Shown: positions 8,896 through 18,839, counted from the stretch's first letter. The stretch is 64,000 nucleotides of DNA from UBA1715 sp964346725 (GCA_964346725.1 CAYFVM010000008.1:1-64000), one strand, 5' to 3'. A program made the numbers and translations. Notes: a model not told the origin generated them from the sequence alone.

Positions 8896-10911
8896 CTATT
8901 TGTTTTCTGATTTTTGTATTTTTCGTAATGCTTCGTTTATCGGAATTTGCTTTCCATTTTCATATGATATAATAAACGAATGATGTCCTGCCTTGTCTAT
9001 TTCATCTTTCATTTGATTTGCTTCTTGGTAAGTTGCAAAAGAACCTACTGTGTATTTGTACATACCATCAGAACCTTGTGTNNNNNNNNNNNNNNNNNNN
9101 NNNNNNNNNNNNNNNNNNNNNNNNNNNNNNNNNNNNNNNNNNNNNNNNNNNNNNNNNNNNNNNNNNNNNNNNNNNNNNNNNGAAGCTCGTTCGTCTGTGT
9201 GTGAATTTATTTGAATGCAGATTTCCGGATTGTTGTTCAATATTGAGACCAATTTATCAAGCTCAGTAACCGATATCGGTCGTAATTCATATTTATCCAA
9301 ATCGTAGTAAATGTCATGAATTTCATATTCTTTACCTTTTTCTATTTTTTGTAAGGTAAAATTCATATCATATCCATGTATAGAATCCAAAAAAGTATAT
9401 TGTTTAACCCCTTGTGTGCTAATGAGTTTTCCATCTTGATTTAAGTAACCACTTTTATACACAAAAATCTTGTATTCCATATCTGGTTCCATTGCGGGGA
9501 AATGATATAATCCCACTGAGTCAGTAAGCAATGTATCAACGGCTTCTGTTACAACGTTTTTGACAATCACAATGGCATTTTCCATTGGCAAGGAATCGCT
9601 TGCATTGATAACACGTCCGGTAGCCTCTATTTTTACATCTTTTAACATAAACATATAAATGTCGTCATTACCAACGCCACCTATTCTGTTTGAGGTAAAC
9701 ACTCCCGTATTTTCATTCAAATACATAAGCGAAAAATCGTCTGCCGATGAATTAAACGGAGGTCGTAAATTGATTGGTTGACCAAACGATTGATTGTTCT
9801 TCGGTGCATAAAAAATATCAAGACCACCATATCCTAAATGACCATTTGACGAAAAATACAAGCCGTTATTGTCATTAACAAAGGGGAACATTTCTTCACC
9901 TTTGGTATTGATAGTACTTCCTAAATTTGATGGTGCAGACCATTTTCCATTAACAGAATCCCTACGGCACATCCAAATATCGGTTCCTCCTAATCCAGCG
10001 GGATTATTTGAAGCGAAATATAATATCAAACCATCAGGTGTTATAGCAGGATGTCCGGAGCTATATTCTGTTGTAAAATATTCGAATGGTACCGGTTTTT
10101 GCCATAAGGCATCATTCGTATTATACGTTGAAGTATAAATATTGCAATTCTTTTCAGCACCACTCACACCATTGCATTGCATAAAATATGCTGTTTGGGT
10201 TCTTTGATCAAATGAAAAAGTACCATCATTGAAGGTTGAATTAATTCCACCTTGCAATTTAGATAAAGGCGCCCATGTGTTTTGTTCGAAATTATAATAT
10301 GTTTCATATAAATCTTCAAAACCATCACCAGTATAGGTATAAACAATACTATCCGCATCAAAACGTGAGGTTGCAAGCACCACTTTTTCTCGATAAGGCG
10401 CCGGAGAAAAATCGCTATATCTTGAATTGATTGTTTGTATATTTATGATATCATACATTGTCTCATAGGTTTTTGCCGTGTCAACAAAATCGCAAGATTT
10501 TATACGAGTTTTAGTGAGTTCGTCATAACCATACAAATCCATTTGTTTCTTATACATTTCACGAGCTTTGGCGTAATCACCTACCATCATCAACATATCG
10601 CCATAATTTCGATACATTGTTTTTGTGGTATCCTGATAATTTAGCGATATTGCATTGCTGTAAAATGGAATAGCTCTCTCGTAATTATTGGCTTTGTAAT
10701 AACATTCCGCTATTTTCATACTTGCAAATCCGGCAGTTTGATTGTCTTCATTGGCACGTGCCTTATCATAAACCTTCTGATAGTATTCTCGAGCGGTATT
10801 ATAAGTTTTTTCCTTATATGCCCAATTACCTTTCCGCATATTTTTAGATTGCGAATAGGAAGCTATTGCTATTAAGCTGAATGCAAAATATATAAGTAAT
10901 TTTCTTTTCAT
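8896..10911 (-). CDS. TPR/PD40/OmpA-family envelope protein with SPOR-like tail (gapped)
   Basis: The domains in order are a signal peptide (ending YSQ), TPR-like helices (about residues 25-150), PD40 beta-propeller repeats (YSSGHPAITPDGLILYFAS, GEEMFPFVNDNNGLYFSS and others, about 170-430), a carboxypeptidase-regulatory-like domain (ATGRVINASDSLPMENA, about 430-520) and an OmpA C-terminal peptidoglycan-binding domain that starts (NSHTDERA) just before the gap at 9082-9181. After the gap the frame reads YKYTVGSFATYQEANQMKDEID, like a SPOR repeat. Such proteins (P. gingivalis PorE type) link outer-membrane type IX parts to peptidoglycan. The gap hides most of the OmpA domain, so the true missing length is at least about 200 bp. 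Its start is 8 bp after the PKD adhesin stop. Confidence 0.87.
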   Translation of the reverse strand: MKRKLLIYFAFSLIAIASYSQSKNMRKGNWAYKEKTYNTAREYYQKVYDKARANEDNQTAGFASMKIAECYYKANNYERAIPFYSNAISLNYQDTTKTMYRNYGDMLMMVGDYAKAREMYKKQMDLYGYDELTKTRIKSCDFVDTAKTYETMYDIINIQTINSRYSDFSPAPYREKVVLATSRFDADSIVYTYTGDGFEDLYETYYNFEQNTWAPLSKLQGGINSTFNDGTFSFDQRTQTAYFMQCNGVSGAEKNCNIYTSTYNTNDALWQKPVPFEYFTTEYSSGHPAITPDGLILYFASNNPAGLGGTDIWMCRRDSVNGKWSAPSNLGSTINTKGEEMFPFVNDNNGLYFSSNGHLGYGGLDIFYAPKNNQSFGQPINLRPPFNSSADDFSLMYLNENTGVFTSNRIGGVGNDDIYMFMLKDVKIEATGRVINASDSLPMENAIVIVKNVVTEAVDTLLTDSVGLYHFPAMEPDMEYKIFVYKSGYLNQDGKLISTQGVKQYTFLDSIHGYDMNFTLQKIEKGKEYEIHDIYYDLDKYELRPISVTELDKLVSILNNNPEICIQINSHTDERAXXXXXXXXXXXXXXXXXXXXXXXXXXXXXXXXXXTQGSDGMYKYTVGSFATYQEANQMKDEIDKAGHHSFIISYENGKQIPINEALRKIQKSENK
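9082..9181. other. Assembly gap (100 N) inside the OmpA/PD40 gene
   Basis: Exactly 100 N; the missing part should hold most of the OmpA domain and the linker to the SPOR-like tail. Confidence 0.97.
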
Positions 10912-10919
10912 TGTGTCTA

Positions 10920-13900
10920 TTATTTTCTAATCAACATTAAAGGTCCTTCAAATTTCTCGCCATCAGGCAATGTAATAATATAAAAATATGTTCCCGCTGA
11001 CATTTCTTTACCGTTGCTAGTACCATCCCATCCATCTGATCCACTATATAATTTCTGTCCCCAACGATTCAATATGTATATTGTGACGTTAGGTGTTTCG
11101 CTTAAGAATACATCGTTAATTCCATCGCCATCTGGAGTGAATACATTCGGAATTTTTACACTTGATTTGACCGTAAGAGGTAGTATTAGTGTATCCATAC
11201 ATTCTTCATGTGTATATCCTAGCAAACGAATATCGTAGTCTCCTTCTTTAGAAAAAATGTAGGAAGATTCAAAATCGGTCATTGTTGATAAACCACCTAT
11301 ATCCCATATCCAATTTACATGTTCCGAAATAGCTGTAGTGTCGGTGTTGTTTGTAAAATGAACAGTTTCCAACATGCTTATAGGATTTTTGTCTATTTCA
11401 AAATCAATCATAGGAGTTTCATATACTTTTACAAATTCCAGAGAATCTTTTGTATATACGCAACCTTGTACCTCTGTTGTTAAACTTATGTTGTATACTC
11501 CATAATCAAATGGATAGTCTATGTCTTGTGTATGAAGTGTGTCTATTCCAACCTCACCTTCGGTAATTATCCAAGTCCATGACTCTACCGGAGAAGGATT
11601 TGCAATTGAGGTATCCAATAATACCATATTTTTGCTTTCACATGCCAAAGTATCACCGGTAAAATCAGGTATTACACCATAAATAGAAACTGTTCCTGCA
11701 AACAATGTAACCTCACAACCATTTATGTCGGTTATTGTTAATGAAGGCGTATACACATTTCCTTCAGGATACACATACACTGACGATTCTGTTGTTCCTG
11801 TTTCATATTCGCCATCACCATAGAGCCATGAATATTCAGCCACATTCTTTGTATTGATAGCATTAAGAGTTATATCTGTATAGGTGCAACCACTATTCGG
11901 AGAAATTTGCAATGTTCCTTGTGGTCCATTCACTACAACATAACTTGGACGAGTCAAGGTATCTTTACAACCAAAATCATCAGTTGCTATCAATCTTATA
12001 TCATACTCTCCGGCTGAATAATATTGCCAGAATGCATCTTTCACAATGATTGGCGTTGTTGTCGGAATTCCAAAATCCCACACATACGAAAGACCCGTTC
12101 CTACTGAATTATTCACAAAAGAAACATCGGCAGGAGGACATTGGAATGCAGTACTTGGAGTTTCAAAGTCTGCTATAGGATTGTTAATTGCTATCGTTTT
12201 TGTAATAGAATTTACACAACTATTTATGTCTGTTGCAGTCAATGTAATAGTGAACGAAGTGTCGGAAATAATATTCTCATACAAGTGCTTCGGCGCTGAC
12301 TCTGTTGAAGTTACAGCATCGCCAAAATCCCACGCATACGTTAGGGTTGATCCAATTGAAGTATTAACTATTCTTAGGGTATCATATGAGCAAATTCGTG
12401 CCGGAATATTGAAATTCGGAGCTGGGAACGTAGGATTGATATATTTAATTTTCGTTGAATCAAAAGAACAATTTTTGTCATCTGTAGCAGTTAGGGTTAC
12501 ATCATACGAACCTGCAGTTGTATATATATGGCTTGGATTTTGGTCTGACGATGCTGTGCTTGCATCTCCAAAATTCCAGGAATATGATTGAATTGGAACA
12601 GCACTCGTAGCTGTTGCCGTGAAATTGGTCGATAAGGGTGCACAACCATCGGTTTGGTCAACGGTAAAGTCTGTTATTTGAGGTAATGCATTAACAATGT
12701 AGGTATTAACTTTTTCCAATGAATCTTTACAACCTGCTGCTGTTACTACTTCTAATTTTACAGTAAACACACCATCTTGTGTGTATTGATGTGATACTGC
12801 GTCTGTGTATACGGTGTCTTTTGGACTTCCGTCACCAAAATCCCAAATGTATTGCCATTTAGAACCAGCTTTAACAATTGTGGTATCTTGAAATTGAATA
12901 GCGTCATTTTTACAAATTTCTGTTGTGTCTTGCGTGAACCCCATCGTTAAGCCTGATGTGGTAATAGCAATTATTAATGTATCAGAACAAAGTCCTGCGG
13001 TAGTTACTAATTCTACATTATAAGTACCAGCACTTGCATATTCGTGTGTTGGGGCCGCATCAGTTGAAAGAGCAGATCCATCATCAAAATCCCATGAATA
13101 TGTTTCAGCACCTACCGATGCTGAACCATCAAAATTAATGACATCAGGGAATGTACACAATGCTTGTGGGTCATACGTAAAAGAAGATTGTGGAGGATTG
13201 ATTTTGATATCTGATTTTGCAGTATCTGACGGACAATAATACTGTTTTGTGATTAATTTAATAGTATAATCACCTGGTTCTAAATACTTATACGAAACAG
13301 AATTAGTTGTATACGTTGTATCTGGCGATCCATCGCCAAAAGACCAAATCCACGTTTTTGCATCTCCAAGGTCTGATGCTGTCATGTCTGCATATTCTCG
13401 GAAACATATTTCCGTAGGTGCCGTGATACTTGGTGCGGCAGGCTTATTTCCTATTCTCACTGTATCAGTAAATATAGAGGCACAACCATCTTCATCTTCA
13501 ACAGTTAAAATAATTGGATACTCTCCTTCTGCTCCATAATCTATAGTTCTTACATCGCCTACGACTGTTTCTGTGCTATGTACAGAAATATCATAATCAA
13601 ATACCCAACTATCAACCAATGCACTTCCATAATTCGTCGTACTTGTGTTTGTTATCGTCGTTTGTGAGCCTAAACAAAATCCAGTATTATCACTTGATGT
13701 GATTGTGTACATTGCTTCAGGATTCTCAATACTAATATAATTTGGCAGTGCCAGAGACGACTCACAACCATCGGCGTTTGTTTCATTCACCGAGACGGTA
13801 TATGAACCATCTTCAGTATATGTATGAGAAACGGTATTTGTTGTAGTTGTTTCTGTTGTGCCATCTCCAAAATCCCACACATAACTTGCCATACCAAGTG

Positions 13901-15041
13901 CTTGGCTCGTGAAATTTGTTGTAAACGAACTTCCGGCACAACCATGTAATGTATCTGCTGAAAAATTTGCCACCATTTGAGGATCAACAGTAATTGTTTT
14001 AGATACATCAGCTAAACAGCCAATTAAACTTTCTGCATGTAAACTTACAGTATAGGTACCCGGGGCTGCATACGTAACCGTTGGATTTTGAGCCGTAGAA
14101 GTTGTGCCATCACCAAAATCCCATTCCCATGTCCCCATGGTTAAATTTGCATTCCCCTGCAAAGAAAATGGCGTTGAAAGACAGGCTTTATTGTTTGATT
14201 GAATAGTTGCAGCGAAGGTGTTGATTTGAATATACCCAGCCTTTGTTACAGTTGTTGGACAGCCCGAACTAGTTCTTACTGTAAGACTTACGGCATATGC
14301 TCCATCAGCTTCGTATGTATGTGTAGGGGTTGCTACTACATCGGTATTTCCATCACCAAAATCCCAAAGATACTCAACAACAGTTCCATTACTAACAGTT
14401 GGCGTAAATGTCGTAGTAAAAGGAGCGGCACACGACTCTGTACCTGAAGCAGTGAAATCAAGCGTTAATTTTTTCGTTACTTCTATTACATTTTCTTTAA
14501 TTTTTGTATCCATACAACCGTTAGCATCAGTAACTGTCAAGCCTACCGTGTACGTTCCTTCTCCAATGTATGTATGAGAAGGATTTTGAATAGAAGAATT
14601 TCCGGCATCGCCAAATACCCATCCATATTTTGTAATGGGATTATCAGACTCCGTTAAGTCAGTAAATACAGCTTCGGTGGATATACATCCTGAAAATGAT
14701 TCTACATCAAAATCAGGTCTCGGCATAGGATTGATTGTTATAGTAGTCGATGTTTCGTTTGTAGAAGTTCCATTAGAAACTTTAAGAACTACCGTATATG
14801 TACCTGCAGGATAGGCAAATTTATAGGACTTAGAAACCTTTTCGGTTTTTTTAACTCCATTACCAAAATCCCATTCCCACGTGGTTGGGCTCCCCGTTGA
14901 TTGATCTATAAACTCAATCTCGGTATTACCACATCCTGTGGTTTTGGACGTTGAGAATTTTGCAGTTACCTGAGAATACGCAGAACTACAAAAAAAGCTC
15001 AACCCTATAACTATCAATGATTTTTGTAAATATTTCATCAT
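10920..15041 (-). CDS. Giant PKD-repeat surface adhesin with gliding-type C-terminal domain
   Basis: The protein has 1373 residues. A signal peptide (ending SSAYSQ) is followed by about 15 PKD-like Ig units, each marked by a W-x-FGDG-type core (WDFGNG, WVFGDA, WDFGDG, WSFGDG, WNFGDA, WLYGDG and others) at roughly 85-residue steps, with G-x-Y-x-V turns between. The last about 85 residues are a gliding-motility-associated C-terminal domain (VFTPDGDGINDVF, then LNRWGQKLY, DGWDG, AGTYFYII), a type IX sorting signal of the kind that depends on PorP/SprF partners. It is likely a cell-surface adhesin. The gene is first in a minus-strand operon with the OmpA/PD40, PorP, SET and recR genes. The repeated units also repeat at DNA level, which can mislead assembly. 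Confidence 0.92.
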   Translation of the reverse strand: MMKYLQKSLIVIGLSFFCSSAYSQVTAKFSTSKTTGCGNTEIEFIDQSTGSPTTWEWDFGNGVKKTEKVSKSYKFAYPAGTYTVVLKVSNGTSTNETSTTITINPMPRPDFDVESFSGCISTEAVFTDLTESDNPITKYGWVFGDAGNSSIQNPSHTYIGEGTYTVGLTVTDANGCMDTKIKENVIEVTKKLTLDFTASGTESCAAPFTTTFTPTVSNGTVVEYLWDFGDGNTDVVATPTHTYEADGAYAVSLTVRTSSGCPTTVTKAGYIQINTFAATIQSNNKACLSTPFSLQGNANLTMGTWEWDFGDGTTSTAQNPTVTYAAPGTYTVSLHAESLIGCLADVSKTITVDPQMVANFSADTLHGCAGSSFTTNFTSQALGMASYVWDFGDGTTETTTTNTVSHTYTEDGSYTVSVNETNADGCESSLALPNYISIENPEAMYTITSSDNTGFCLGSQTTITNTSTTNYGSALVDSWVFDYDISVHSTETVVGDVRTIDYGAEGEYPIILTVEDEDGCASIFTDTVRIGNKPAAPSITAPTEICFREYADMTASDLGDAKTWIWSFGDGSPDTTYTTNSVSYKYLEPGDYTIKLITKQYYCPSDTAKSDIKINPPQSSFTYDPQALCTFPDVINFDGSASVGAETYSWDFDDGSALSTDAAPTHEYASAGTYNVELVTTAGLCSDTLIIAITTSGLTMGFTQDTTEICKNDAIQFQDTTIVKAGSKWQYIWDFGDGSPKDTVYTDAVSHQYTQDGVFTVKLEVVTAAGCKDSLEKVNTYIVNALPQITDFTVDQTDGCAPLSTNFTATATSAVPIQSYSWNFGDASTASSDQNPSHIYTTAGSYDVTLTATDDKNCSFDSTKIKYINPTFPAPNFNIPARICSYDTLRIVNTSIGSTLTYAWDFGDAVTSTESAPKHLYENIISDTSFTITLTATDINSCVNSITKTIAINNPIADFETPSTAFQCPPADVSFVNNSVGTGLSYVWDFGIPTTTPIIVKDAFWQYYSAGEYDIRLIATDDFGCKDTLTRPSYVVVNGPQGTLQISPNSGCTYTDITLNAINTKNVAEYSWLYGDGEYETGTTESSVYVYPEGNVYTPSLTITDINGCEVTLFAGTVSIYGVIPDFTGDTLACESKNMVLLDTSIANPSPVESWTWIITEGEVGIDTLHTQDIDYPFDYGVYNISLTTEVQGCVYTKDSLEFVKVYETPMIDFEIDKNPISMLETVHFTNNTDTTAISEHVNWIWDIGGLSTMTDFESSYIFSKEGDYDIRLLGYTHEECMDTLILPLTVKSSVKIPNVFTPDGDGINDVFLSETPNVTIYILNRWGQKLYSGSDGWDGTSNGKEMSAGTYFYIITLPDGEKFEGPLMLIRK

Positions 15042-15197
15042 TTTGTAAAAGTATTACATTTGCCAATTTCGATTTTCTTTTGGAAAGATAGTGATTTTTA
15101 AGATTTGATAGTATTCTTGCCATAATTGTTTTTTACATAATATTAACAAATTCAACAAGAATCTCTTTTTTTGCATATTTTAGTATTTTAATTCACA

Positions 15198-16094
15198 ATG
15201 ATTTCTATACTTATTCCTATATATAATTTTACTGTAATTGATTTAGTTAAATCTATTCACTATCAATGCATTAATTCCAATATAATATTTGAAATTATTG
15301 CAATTGACGATGATTCGAAAATTGAATACAAGGAACAAAATAGAATAATCCAATCTCTCTCTCATGTGCGTTACGAGGAACTTACCAACAATCAAGGACG
15401 AGTAAAGCTCCGTAATTTATTGGCATACAAAGCTTTATACGAATTTCTTCTTTTTATTGATTGTGACGCACAAGTTACCAATCCACATTTTATAGAGAAT
15501 TATTGCGCAGAATGTGTCAATAACGCCCCTATTGTTGTATGCGGTGGAACAACATATTCCGATATTAAGCCTCATCGTTCTCGACGATTACGATGGAAAT
15601 ATGGAAAGTCTGCCGAAGAAAAGTCTGCCGAAATACGTTCTATAGAGCCAAATAATTCATTTTCTGCTTTTAACTTCTTAATATCGAAAGACTTATTTGA
15701 CTCTATCAAATTTGACATTTTGCCTAATTCATACGGACACGAAGACACCCTATTGGGTATTCGATTGTCAGAAAAAAAAATCTGCGTAAAACATATAGAT
15801 AATGCTTTGATACATTGTGGATTGGATCTAAATGAAGTGTTTTTCGAAAAAACGAAAGTAGGTATTGAAAATCTGTATGACATATTCAGCAAGAATCCGA
15901 CATCATTTAATAAAATTAAGCTAGTAGAAACGTTTCTCAAATTTGAAAAAGCTGGTATTGCCATATTAGTATCTCAATTATTTTCGTTCAAGAAAAACAT
16001 ACTTAAAAAACTGACAATCAGAACAAGTAGCGTATTCCTACTAAACCTTTATAAATTGGGATATTTTTGCTATTTATCTAAGTATCAAAAATAG
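15198..16094 (+). CDS. Family 2 glycosyltransferase
   Basis: The protein has 298 residues. It starts with the GT-A fold signature (MISILIPIYN), has a nucleotide-binding acidic patch (AIDDDS, 35-40) and the metal-binding DxD-type motif (IDCDAQ, D88 to D90). The conserved NNQGRVKLRN and the GHEDTLLGIRL segment fit acceptor and catalytic regions of GT2 enzymes. The C-terminal part lacks strong transmembrane helices. The substrate is unknown. The 3' end overlaps the asnB 3' end by 10 bp in a tail-to-tail arrangement. With AsnB next to it, a role in polysaccharide or glycan synthesis is possible, but only by neighbourhood. Confidence 0.85.
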   Translation: MISILIPIYNFTVIDLVKSIHYQCINSNIIFEIIAIDDDSKIEYKEQNRIIQSLSHVRYEELTNNQGRVKLRNLLAYKALYEFLLFIDCDAQVTNPHFIENYCAECVNNAPIVVCGGTTYSDIKPHRSRRLRWKYGKSAEEKSAEIRSIEPNNSFSAFNFLISKDLFDSIKFDILPNSYGHEDTLLGIRLSEKKICVKHIDNALIHCGLDLNEVFFEKTKVGIENLYDIFSKNPTSFNKIKLVETFLKFEKAGIAILVSQLFSFKKNILKKLTIRTSSVFLLNLYKLGYFCYLSKYQK

Positions 16095-17953
16095 CGTTTC
16101 CACCACGACTGAAATACCAATAATGCCCATATTTGCGCAGGAGCATCATTGGGGGTTGAAGATTTAGATTGTTTTTTTAAAGCTTCTATTGCTATACTAT
16201 TAAAAAGACCTTGTCGTTCTATAAATTCTGGGGAAAGCAGTGTTGCTTCTAAATCAGGAAAGATAGTAGAACACCAATGCTGTAGCGGAACTTCGAACCC
16301 TTTCTTTGGGCGATTATATAACTCTACCGGCAAATCATCACGAAAAGCGTCTTGCAAGATTCGCTTTTTCATGCTTGCATCAATCTTGTATTCTGGAGGT
16401 AACGAATTTACAAATTCCACAAAGGTAAAATCCAAAAATGGCGTGCGAACCTCTAAACTATTCTCCATTGACATTCTATCAACTTTAGTGAGCATATCAT
16501 TGGGTAAAACAAGCTGTTGATCGGCATAAAGAACATCATTGATATCTGATTCCGGAGAAAAATGATTAATATACTTCTTTTTTAGTTGATTATCAAAAAT
16601 ATACGGTTTGTGCAAAATATTTGCAACGTATTTCTCATCACCTATGCTACATAACCGCCAATACGCCTCCGCATTTCCATACGAAGCTATTTCCGAGTAT
16701 TTTGCAATTTTTCGAAACAAATTGAACATCGGATTTGAACGTGATTGTGGAAGAATCTTTAATAAAGGATGAAGTGCTCCCAAACACGAATTCATATTTT
16801 TTAGGCGGATATGATTGTAATGTGCAAAATGCTTATGATACCCAGCAAACAACTCATCCGCACCATCACCAGAAAGTGCAACAGTTACATGAGGTTTTAC
16901 AAATTTACACAAAACATTAACCGCAATGGCTGAAGAATCTGCAAACGGTTCATCTATGTCGCTCAATATAGATTCTAGCGCATATTCTAAATTTGTTTTA
17001 TCTATTTGAATTTCAGTATGCTGCGAATGAATTCCCTTTGCTACAAGTTGTGCGTAATACGTTTCATCAATAAATGGATTATCTTTAAAACCAATAGAAA
17101 ATGTTTGTAAAGAATCTACATATCTACTTGCTATTAAGCTAATTATAGAAGAATCAATTCCTCCACTCAAAAATGTTCCAAGTGGTACATCTGAAATTAG
17201 ACGAAGTCTAACCGACTCTGTAAGTTTTTGAATTAAAAGCGTTTGTGCATCTTCATATAATGCGTTTATTAATGTATTTTTCCCATAAGGAATTTGATAG
17301 TATCGTTCTTTTTGAATGCCTTGCATTGTAACCTTCATCATAGTTCCCGGCTCTAATTTTTCAACACCTTCAACCATAGATAAAGGCGCCGGAACGTAAT
17401 TCAATTGCAAGTAATAGGATAACGCAGTATAATCAAGTTTCCTCTCAAATGGGAATGTCATTATTCCTTTTAATTCCGAAGAGAAACCGAAAAATCTCTC
17501 ATTATTTATGATGTATAAAGGTTTTATCCCTATCCTATCTCGTGCAACAAACAAGGAATTTTCTACCGCATCATAAATTGCAAAAGCAAAAAAGCCATTG
17601 ATTTTGTGTATACATGCGCTTCCATATTTTATATAAAGATATAAAAGGACTTCTGTATCAGATGTAGAGCGGAATTTTACGCCATCATCTTCTAATTCTT
17701 TATAAAAATCACGATAGTTATAGAACTCGCCATTATACACAATAGTGTATCGATTAGAATTGTCTGTAAAAGGCTGATTCCCTGCGTTTGAGGTATCTAA
17801 TATCGCCAAACGAGCATGACCAAACACAGCATTACCAATCGCTATAACTTGCTGAACCTCTGGCCCACGTTTTTTCAAGGTAAGAATAGAAGAATCAACA
17901 GCAGATTTTAGTTGCTGAGCTTCATTTTTGTAGGAAAATAATCCGCTTATACC
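16085..17953 (-). CDS. asnB: Asparagine synthetase B, glutamine-hydrolysing (start hidden in gap)
   Basis: A total of 622 residues are visible. The first visible residues are GISGLF, so only the Met-Cys start (with the catalytic Cys of the glutaminase) lies in the gap. The N-terminal class II amidotransferase domain has GHARLAILD and YNGEFYN. The C-terminal synthetase domain has the pyrophosphate loop LSGGIDSS and ALSGDGADELFAGY. The enzyme uses aspartate, ATP and glutamine to make asparagine; close relatives act in sugar or cell-wall amidation. The length fits AsnB. A naive read-through fuses this frame to the aminotransferase upstream, but they are two genes. It is followed tail-to-tail by the GT2 gene. 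Confidence 0.92.
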   Translation of the reverse strand, partial: GISGLFSYKNEAQQLKSAVDSSILTLKKRGPEVQQVIAIGNAVFGHARLAILDTSNAGNQPFTDNSNRYTIVYNGEFYNYRDFYKELEDDGVKFRSTSDTEVLLYLYIKYGSACIHKINGFFAFAIYDAVENSLFVARDRIGIKPLYIINNERFFGFSSELKGIMTFPFERKLDYTALSYYLQLNYVPAPLSMVEGVEKLEPGTMMKVTMQGIQKERYYQIPYGKNTLINALYEDAQTLLIQKLTESVRLRLISDVPLGTFLSGGIDSSIISLIASRYVDSLQTFSIGFKDNPFIDETYYAQLVAKGIHSQHTEIQIDKTNLEYALESILSDIDEPFADSSAIAVNVLCKFVKPHVTVALSGDGADELFAGYHKHFAHYNHIRLKNMNSCLGALHPLLKILPQSRSNPMFNLFRKIAKYSEIASYGNAEAYWRLCSIGDEKYVANILHKPYIFDNQLKKKYINHFSPESDINDVLYADQQLVLPNDMLTKVDRMSMENSLEVRTPFLDFTFVEFVNSLPPEYKIDASMKKRILQDAFRDDLPVELYNRPKKGFEVPLQHWCSTIFPDLEATLLSPEFIERQGLFNSIAIEALKKQSKSSTPNDAPAQIWALLVFQSWWKRYF

Positions 17954-18053
17954 NNNNNNNNNNNNNNNNNNNNNNNNNNNNNNNNNNNNNNNNNNNNNNN
18001 NNNNNNNNNNNNNNNNNNNNNNNNNNNNNNNNNNNNNNNNNNNNNNNNNNNNN
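17954..18053. other. Assembly gap (100 N) between aminotransferase and asnB
   Basis: Exactly 100 N. It hides the C-terminal half of the aminotransferase (about 200 residues) and the first two codons of asnB, so at least 600 bp are really missing. Confidence 0.97.
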
Positions 18054-18610
18054 AATTCTTCTTTAGTATAGATAGCTCCACAAGGATTTGAAGGTGAGCT
18101 AAAGATAAACATTCTTGTTTTTGATGTTATCATTTTCTCTATTTGCGCAGCCGTTACTTTAAAACCCGAAGCAATAGTAGTTGGGATGAAAATTGGATTT
18201 GCTTCTGCAAGTTTTACTATTTCCGGATAACTTACCCAATATGGCGTAGGAATAAGGACTTCATCACCTGGGTTTAGTATACTCAAACATACATTTGCTA
18301 TAGCATGCTTGGCTCCTGCTGAAACAGCAATTTGATTTAACCCATAATCAAGATTATTCTCACGTTTTAATTTATTTACAATAGCTTGTAATAAATCTTT
18401 ATACCCTCCTACTGGAGAATAAAAAGAAAAATTGTCATCAATTGCTTTCTTAGCAGCTTCTTTAACATAATCAGGAGTATTAAAGTCAGGCTCTCCTACA
18501 CTTAAATTAATAACATCTTTTCCGGCCACTTTTAATTCGTTACTTTTCTGAGACATGGCTAGCGTCTGCGATGCCGCAAGTACCGCCAATCTTTTTGAAA
18601 TTTGTTCCAT
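18054..18610 (-). CDS. Class I/II aminotransferase, aspartate type (3' half in gap)
   Basis: About 185 residues from ATG 18608-18610. The start MEQISKRLAVLAASQTLAM followed by INLSVGEPDFNTP is characteristic of the PLP-dependent AspB/PatA family (fold type I, subgroup I-alpha or I-gamma). Also visible are AVSAGAKHAIANV and the SPSNPCGAIY motif, whose Asn contacts PLP. The lysine that binds PLP and the conserved Arg lie in the missing part. It probably transfers the amino group between aspartate and 2-oxoglutarate or similar acids. A longer frame upstream to 18682 lacks family similarity. Aspartate made here could feed the AsnB encoded next to it. Confidence 0.88.
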
Positions 18611-18691
18611 TCGTTTACATACTTTTTTTGCAGGCACAAAAATAGAATAAATTTTGATTAAGTATAGGTGATTGTTACACAAATTTTCAAC

Positions 18692-18730
18692 AAAAAAAGA
18701 AGAGGAATTTCGAAAGAAATTCCTCTTCTT
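18692..18730 (-). terminator. Strong hairpin terminator after tRNA-Val
   Basis: A perfect 15-bp stem (18697-18711 with 18716-18730) closed by a 4-nt loop is followed on the minus strand by a T7 run. It starts 3 bp past the tRNA 3' end, so it belongs to the tRNA transcript. Confidence 0.85.
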
Positions 18731-18733
18731 ACG

Positions 18734-18808
18734 TGGGCGCTGAGGGATTCGAACCCCCGACCCTCTGGGTGTAAACCAGATGCTCTGAACCAGCTGAGCT
18801 AAGCGCCC
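18734..18808 (-). tRNA. tRNA-Val (anticodon TAC)
   Basis: A 75-nt gene that folds as a full cloverleaf: acceptor GGGCGCT/AGCGCCC, D arm GCTC...GAGC, anticodon arm TCTGG-TTTACAC-CCAGA (anticodon TAC, reading GUA and other GUN valine codons), 5-nt variable loop, T arm GGGGG-TTCGAAT-CCCTC, discriminator A. CCA is not encoded. It has its own promoter and terminator. Confidence 0.96.
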
Positions 18809-18839
18809 TTTTGATTACATTTGTTTTTCAAATGCGTTG

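Noticed and set aside
12046..12591. A 181-residue open frame on the plus strand inside the PKD adhesin
   Set aside because: It is antisense to a clear repeat protein, shows no family motif and mirrors the repeats; a shadow frame.
16085..18682. One 865-residue protein combining aminotransferase and asparagine synthetase
   Set aside because: The join is the 100-N gap; each side is a standard family with its own ends, so this is two genes.
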